Positions 59,581-64,000 of a DNA stretch of 64,000 nt are shown here, piece by piece. Every line of letters begins with the position of its first letter. Within the stretch, counting starts at the first letter, position 1. The stretch is from Paragyromitra xinjiangensis (lineage: Eukaryota; Ascomycota; Pezizomycetes; Pezizales; Discinaceae), in assembly GCA_038503065.1 (NCBI GenBank), contig JBCAMK010000016.1, positions 1,364,001 through 1,428,000 on the forward strand, read 5' to 3'. Under the pieces are notes generated by a model that saw only the letters and a program-made list of their open reading frames with translations, was not told the origin of the DNA and searched no databases. The position numbers were made by a program, and so were the translations under genes.

Positions 59581-60841
59581 ATGCTTTTCCTCAAGCCCAC
59601 TTTCGTCCTCCTTGGAGCACTATTCTTCGGCTCGACCTTGGCTCATGACGAGACCTTTGAGGAGCTTGTCGCAAGAGAGCAACATACGGAGAATGCTCGC
59701 CGTGAATTAGCAGCCTGTCAACATGAGCTCTTTGCCCGTGATGATCTTCACGAACGTCGTATGGCGAAGAGAGATGCTTTCATAGATGCCTATGCCCTAG
59801 AGAATGGAATCACCCGCAGAGACACCCCGTTTGCGAAGAGGGATATAGATCTCTCCGAGAGGGCAGTTTCGTGTAAGCACGAGTTTAAAATCCTTTATCC
59901 CACTAGGTTTAGTCTCCTCGAATTTAACCTATGAATTCTCCATGCAGGTATTCTCGCCCCTGAGGTTACTATCGGGCCCTACTATCTCGATGGTATGCCT
60001 ATTCGTGTGGACAATAGAGAAGATCAGGCTGGAGTCAAGCTTCTTCTCGAGGTCCAGCTAGTCAATGTAAGCCTTCTCATTCTTTAGCATCATTAGGTTA
60101 TCTCTCATTAACTGTAAATCTCCAGACTAAAAATTGTTCAATTATTCCAAATGCCTATCTCGATATATGGCACGCAAACTCTACTGGTGTTTATTCAGGA
60201 TTCGCTGCAGAGGGTACTTTGGTAGGTTAGCCTAAGGGGTTATATTAGGCTTGAACGTACGCAAGCTGACTACCTTGTCCTTTCCAGGGGAAAACACAAC
60301 TCCGCGGTCTCCAGCCAACAGACTCAGATGGGTATTTTGCCATACTAACAACGAAGGATAATCTGTGATGCAATACTAATAATTTATACAGGATTGTCCA
60401 CCTTACTACCATCTTCCCTGGTTGGTATCAAGTGAGTCGCACTCCCTATCGATATTGAGGCGATAATAATAATAGCGAAAAGGGACGTGCTGTCCATACC
60501 CACATCCTGGTCCACGTTGGGGGTACCGTTAGTGGAAACACGTATACTGGAGGATCCCGCCCTCATATCGGCCAGATCTTTTACGATCAGACCCTTATCA
60601 CAAACGTTGGGAAAGTTGCACCATATAGCACTAATACGAAAACCTTGACTCTTAATACTGCTGATGGCATCTTTAATCAGGAGAACACTGGATATAACGG
60701 TACGTGTATATATCATATTATACTGTCTGACGATGTGGCTAATTTTTGATTGTATACATAGCTATTGCAACTACCTCACTCATCGGATCTACTATCGCAG
60801 ATGGTATCTTGGCCACCATCAGTGTGGGTGTCTCTATTTAA
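59581..60841 (+). CDS. Secreted intradiol ring-cleavage dioxygenase-like protein
   Basis: Intradiol dioxygenases use Fe(III) to open catechol-type rings between the two hydroxyls; the fungal secreted group acts on aromatics outside the cell. Seven exons give 295 residues; introns 59873-59947, 60067-60125, 60222-60287, 60332-60391, 60432-60482 and 60700-60761. Residues 1-21 are a signal peptide (MLFLKPTFVLLGALFFG..). A propeptide-like region follows with dibasic sites (AKRD, TRRD, FAKRD). The catalytic domain starts at CILAPEVTIGPYY (first Tyr ligand Y109 or Y110), then YLDIWHANSTGVYSG, and FPGWYQGRAVHTHI with ligands Tyr196, His202 and His204. All four metal ligands and the conserved Arg are present, so it looks functional. 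Intron 5 is spliced to the second of two close AGs to keep frame. The GMC gene lies tail to tail 251 bp downstream. Confidence 0.93.
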
Positions 60842-61092
60842 AGGATGAGCACTAGGCAGTCTCGTGCCCAGCCCCATACACGCAGCAGCCATAGGCAGTA
60901 GGGATGGGAACGAGCCTAAGCACTAGGTATAGCTTTGCTTTGATAAGTTTGGATAGATAGTATGGTTTGACCGCGTGTCAGTGATTTTGGGTTATGTAAG
61001 CATTTTTCTGTGAGAAATGCATAAAAATAAAATTGTTTCAAAAATCTAGTCGTCAAGGTCTCTAGTAAGTTTGTGGGTATCTAATTTAAATG

Positions 61093-63654
61093 TTAACCAT
61101 CAGCTTTTATCATGTCAGCCGCCTGTAGAATTGCTTAGTTAGCTTGCATATTCCAATCAGTTTGATGGCGTAAGGTTTGAATCTTACCTTTTCTGCGATA
61201 GCATAAACCGTGGAAACCATGTGTGTTGCTGGAATCATCGGTATGATGCTTGCATCGGCAATTCTAAGATTTCTGATCCCATAAACCCGAAGTTTGTTGT
61301 CGACAACCCCACCTAACTCTCTTGGCTGCATAGCTGATGTTCCACTGGGATGGAACATAGTAGAGACTGTACTCCTAGCAAAGTTTCGAAGTTCTTCGTC
61401 ACTTTGGAGCAAGATACCGGGTGTGAGCTCGGTAGGGATGAGTGCTTGAATAGCAGGTGTCTGAACGATTCGTCGGTTATACCTGAATGCGTCAATGAAT
61501 AGATCCAGATCTACCGGATTACTTCCAGTCCGCAGATCAACGATCGGAAGTACTAATGGATCTGTGGTATTAATTTCGATGTGCCCTCTGCTGAATGGAT
61601 GCTGTACAGAGATGGCAAAAGGCATCTGGAACCGGCGCGAGGATCCACTTTGCCAGATGAACTCCATGGCCGCTGTTTGATTAGTTGCGAGGTGCTTAAG
61701 CATAATTCTGCGTTGAGCATCGTGCCCAGCGGTAACTGCGGGGTCACTGTCGTTTCTGAGATATTGGCCAGCGGTTTGACTTGCATAAGATGCTAGTAGT
61801 GTACTTGAGTGATTTGTCCAGGTTGATAGTGGGAGGAATGCTACCGAGTTAGGCCCACCGGCAGTCCAAGCTCCTATTCATTTTGTTAATATATATGAAT
61901 TTTTTGGCTATTGGTCCGAGGGTGTGCTAACCCTCCCGACTGGCATAGAAAAGCTCTTTTTGTGATTCATCCCATGTTGAATTTCTGTCAAGATCCCAGA
62001 TTGAATGCTCGACGTTGTCAACTAAAGATTGTGTTAGTATGGTATTTTCGCTGCTGGGCGCAAAGGTGTTGAAATTGAAGGTATCAGAGCATACATACGT
62101 TGCAATGACATAGTGCCAACTGTTGATAGTTAATATATGTATCAGTTATAGGAACGCCAATCTGAGGTCTAGGGACTCACATGGATGATCCTGGAAGTTC
62201 TGTCCACTATAAACATCTAATGTATTAGCACTGTTATTAAGTGTTGATTTCTGGCGTTACTTACACTCCCGGTAAATCTACCACTACTGGAATGCCGAGT
62301 CTCTCCAAGAGGCTTCTTTGTCCAATTCCTAAAAAGACGAAACTAAGCAAAAGCCTTAAATCACTTTTTCAAATTCCTAAGGAATGCAAACCTGAGAGTT
62401 GTAATAACTGTGGCGTATGGATTGTTCCTGCGGATACAATGTACTCTTTCTTGGCCTTAACCACGTACGTTATGTTTTCACCAGGTTCAACAAACTAGGT
62501 TCTGTTAAAAATGATCCATAAACGCGCTCCATTCATTGAGATCTGCCTACTTCGAGTCCGGTTATTTCAACCCCTTCAAGCTTCGTTTGTGTAAGCAACT
62601 TTGTTACGTGTCTGGAAGTGATGACGTGAAGGTTCTTCCTGCCAGTGAATTTGTCGTAGTAAGCACTTCGTGAATAAGATCGAGTCATATTTTTTGGATC
62701 AATGGTATTTGGCGACCAAAATGCCCCCAATGCACTTCCAGCTTGATCCTTTGACTGCGGTACACCCATACTTATCAAAGCATCCTGAAAGTTCTCTATG
62801 GATTGATTTAGAAATCGTCTTAAGAATCAGGAGGTTGGTTCACAAACTGTTTTGTGGGTAGATGAAATTCGGGTATCCAGACTGTATATATCCACTATCG
62901 CCATGGACTGAATGGTCATATGTAATTCCAAACTGCGCGACATGTTCAGGATTTGGGGGTGTGAATGTCTCGCTCTGGGCTCAGTCGTTAGCGTCACGTG
63001 ATACCTGAAGCAGAGCAGCGAACAAACCTTTTTAAAGTAGGGTAAGAGATCCTTCCAGCCCCAACCCTTGTTTCCTAATTCTTCCCACATATTATAATCA
63101 TTGGGAGAACCTCTGTCAAACATCATTCCATTAAGCATAGAGCTCCCACCCAGAGCTTTACCAATAGTAAGGTTTTGGGGGCGGCCAGCCAGAAAGATTT
63201 GAGGTTCTGTGGTCACATTCCAGTCATAAACCGAGCGCATAGTATCGCCTAAACATCTTTGCAAGATGGCCGCACACTCTTTATGATCACTAGACGCGTA
63301 TAAGCTCCGGGTTGTATACGTAACAATGGGGAGTCGTTACGGTATTCCTGCTTCAAGAACGAGTACAGTAGCTAGGAGGATGTCTGATTAGCAATCGACC
63401 ATTTGTTAGAAACTCAAACCAAGCTTACTCTTAGAGTCCTCTGTTAGGCGGTTGGCAACTGCAAGTCCCTGGTTTTATTAGCTAAAGTCAATCATTCCTA
63501 ACAAGATCAGGGTTCAATTTACAGCTGTCCCTCCGCCAGCTATTACATAGTCATACGATGATAGAAGCTGCTCTTCTCTTTCTATCAATTGACCTAGAAA
63601 TAGTGCAGCAAAAGCGCCTGTAATGAAAAACGTGGATACTAAATGTGAAAGCAT
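61093..63654 (-). CDS. Secreted GMC (glucose-methanol-choline) oxidoreductase
   Basis: An FAD enzyme that oxidises alcohols or sugars, usually passing electrons to oxygen or quinones; secreted fungal members include aryl-alcohol oxidases. The hand-spliced model has 13 exons and 618 residues, matching the family's usual length of about 600. Introns: 61123-61187, 61874-61931, 62022-62098, 62120-62180, 62207-62264, 62329-62391, 62495-62550, 62796-62847, 62975-63027, 63290-63340, 63372-63428 and 63469-63522. A signal peptide (MLSHLVSTFFITGAFAALFL) leads into the FAD motif YDYVIAGGGTAG (35-45) and LVLEAG (Glu64). GMC signature 1 is GKALGGSSMLNGM (111-123), signature 2 SAGTIHTPQLLQLSG. The catalytic pair is His555 (FHPSGTSAMQP) and His598 (PATHMVSTVYAIAEK). 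Without the 51-bp intron 63290-63340 a TAA would break the frame, so that junction deserves a check. Three introns have GTTTGY donors. Confidence 0.9.
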
Positions 63655-64000
63655 GTTATAAAAGGCAGCTTCAGTGAGCTACTGAAGAAAGGAAAAAACT
63701 CTGAAGGAGGACGACATGATCTTGGGTTTTAAACTACACTTCTGCAAGGAACGCCGCTTATAGTCACCGTCAATTCTGATCATATCAGGTGGAGAAGAGG
63801 CTCCATGGCCACGTGGGTTCGCCTGATAGCTATGCTAAACTAAAGGCAATAGGTGCCTTGCAGATTAGACGGACCTGTAGGCTCCGGACATTCCCCACTT
63901 GCATGGATAATACCATAGGGTGCGAAATGAGACACCTGAAGCCGTCGGGAGCGATTGACGATTAGAGTATCGATCCCCAACTTTCCCGTCTAGCATGTAT
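63655..64000. other. Upstream region of the GMC gene
   Basis: Presumed promoter of the minus-strand GMC gene. No further coding sequence is seen before the window ends. Confidence 0.5.

Overview
The window reads as nuclear DNA of a filamentous ascomycete. Genes are broken by many short introns of about 50-100 bp with GT..AG ends and CTAAT/CTAAC-like branch sites. The recognisable products are typical of fungi: DPP III, a secreted CE3-type esterase, an ABCB exporter, a Dal5-like permease, a secreted intradiol dioxygenase, a secreted GMC oxidase and a CHAT-STAND-TPR protein. TTAGGG-type telomere motifs occur. The very large gene-poor stretches would suit a repeat-rich lineage such as Pezizomycetes (truffle/cup-fungus relatives), but that placement is an inference.

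Layout. Positions 1-16.9 kb hold no gene I can support, only a 548-bp MITE with perfectly symmetric long arms (8891-9438), small repeats and a decayed reading frame (15628-16590). Then come DPP III (minus, to 19304), a secreted SGNH/CE3 esterase (21007-21859) and a one-exon Tc1/mariner transposase whose third catalytic residue is alanine (25922-26938). Next are two co-oriented exporter/permease genes: a full ABCB transporter of 14 exons (27643-32620) and an MFS permease of 7 exons (33731-35553). A tiny Cys-rich ORF lies at 36526. A long gap holds a three-hairpin cloverleaf-like motif (39309-39371) and coding-like debris (41106). A tail-anchored, low-complexity protein (43123-43680) follows a long pyrimidine-rich leader. 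The CHAT-STAND-TPR gene (47302-51969, minus) is alone in a gene-poor region. After another 7.6 kb of apparently empty sequence, a secreted intradiol dioxygenase (59581-60841, plus) and a secreted GMC oxidoreductase (61093-63654, minus) sit tail to tail.

Functionally, I see no biosynthetic cluster. There is an efflux/uptake pair (ABCB + MFS), a pair of secreted oxidative enzymes of families that act on aromatic compounds and alcohols (dioxygenase + GMC), and one candidate fungal NLR-like immune/regulated-cell-death receptor. In that receptor the CHAT nucleophile cysteine is replaced by serine, which is the most interesting single observation here. All multi-exon models were spliced by hand: frame and family conservation support each junction, but no transcript data were available.
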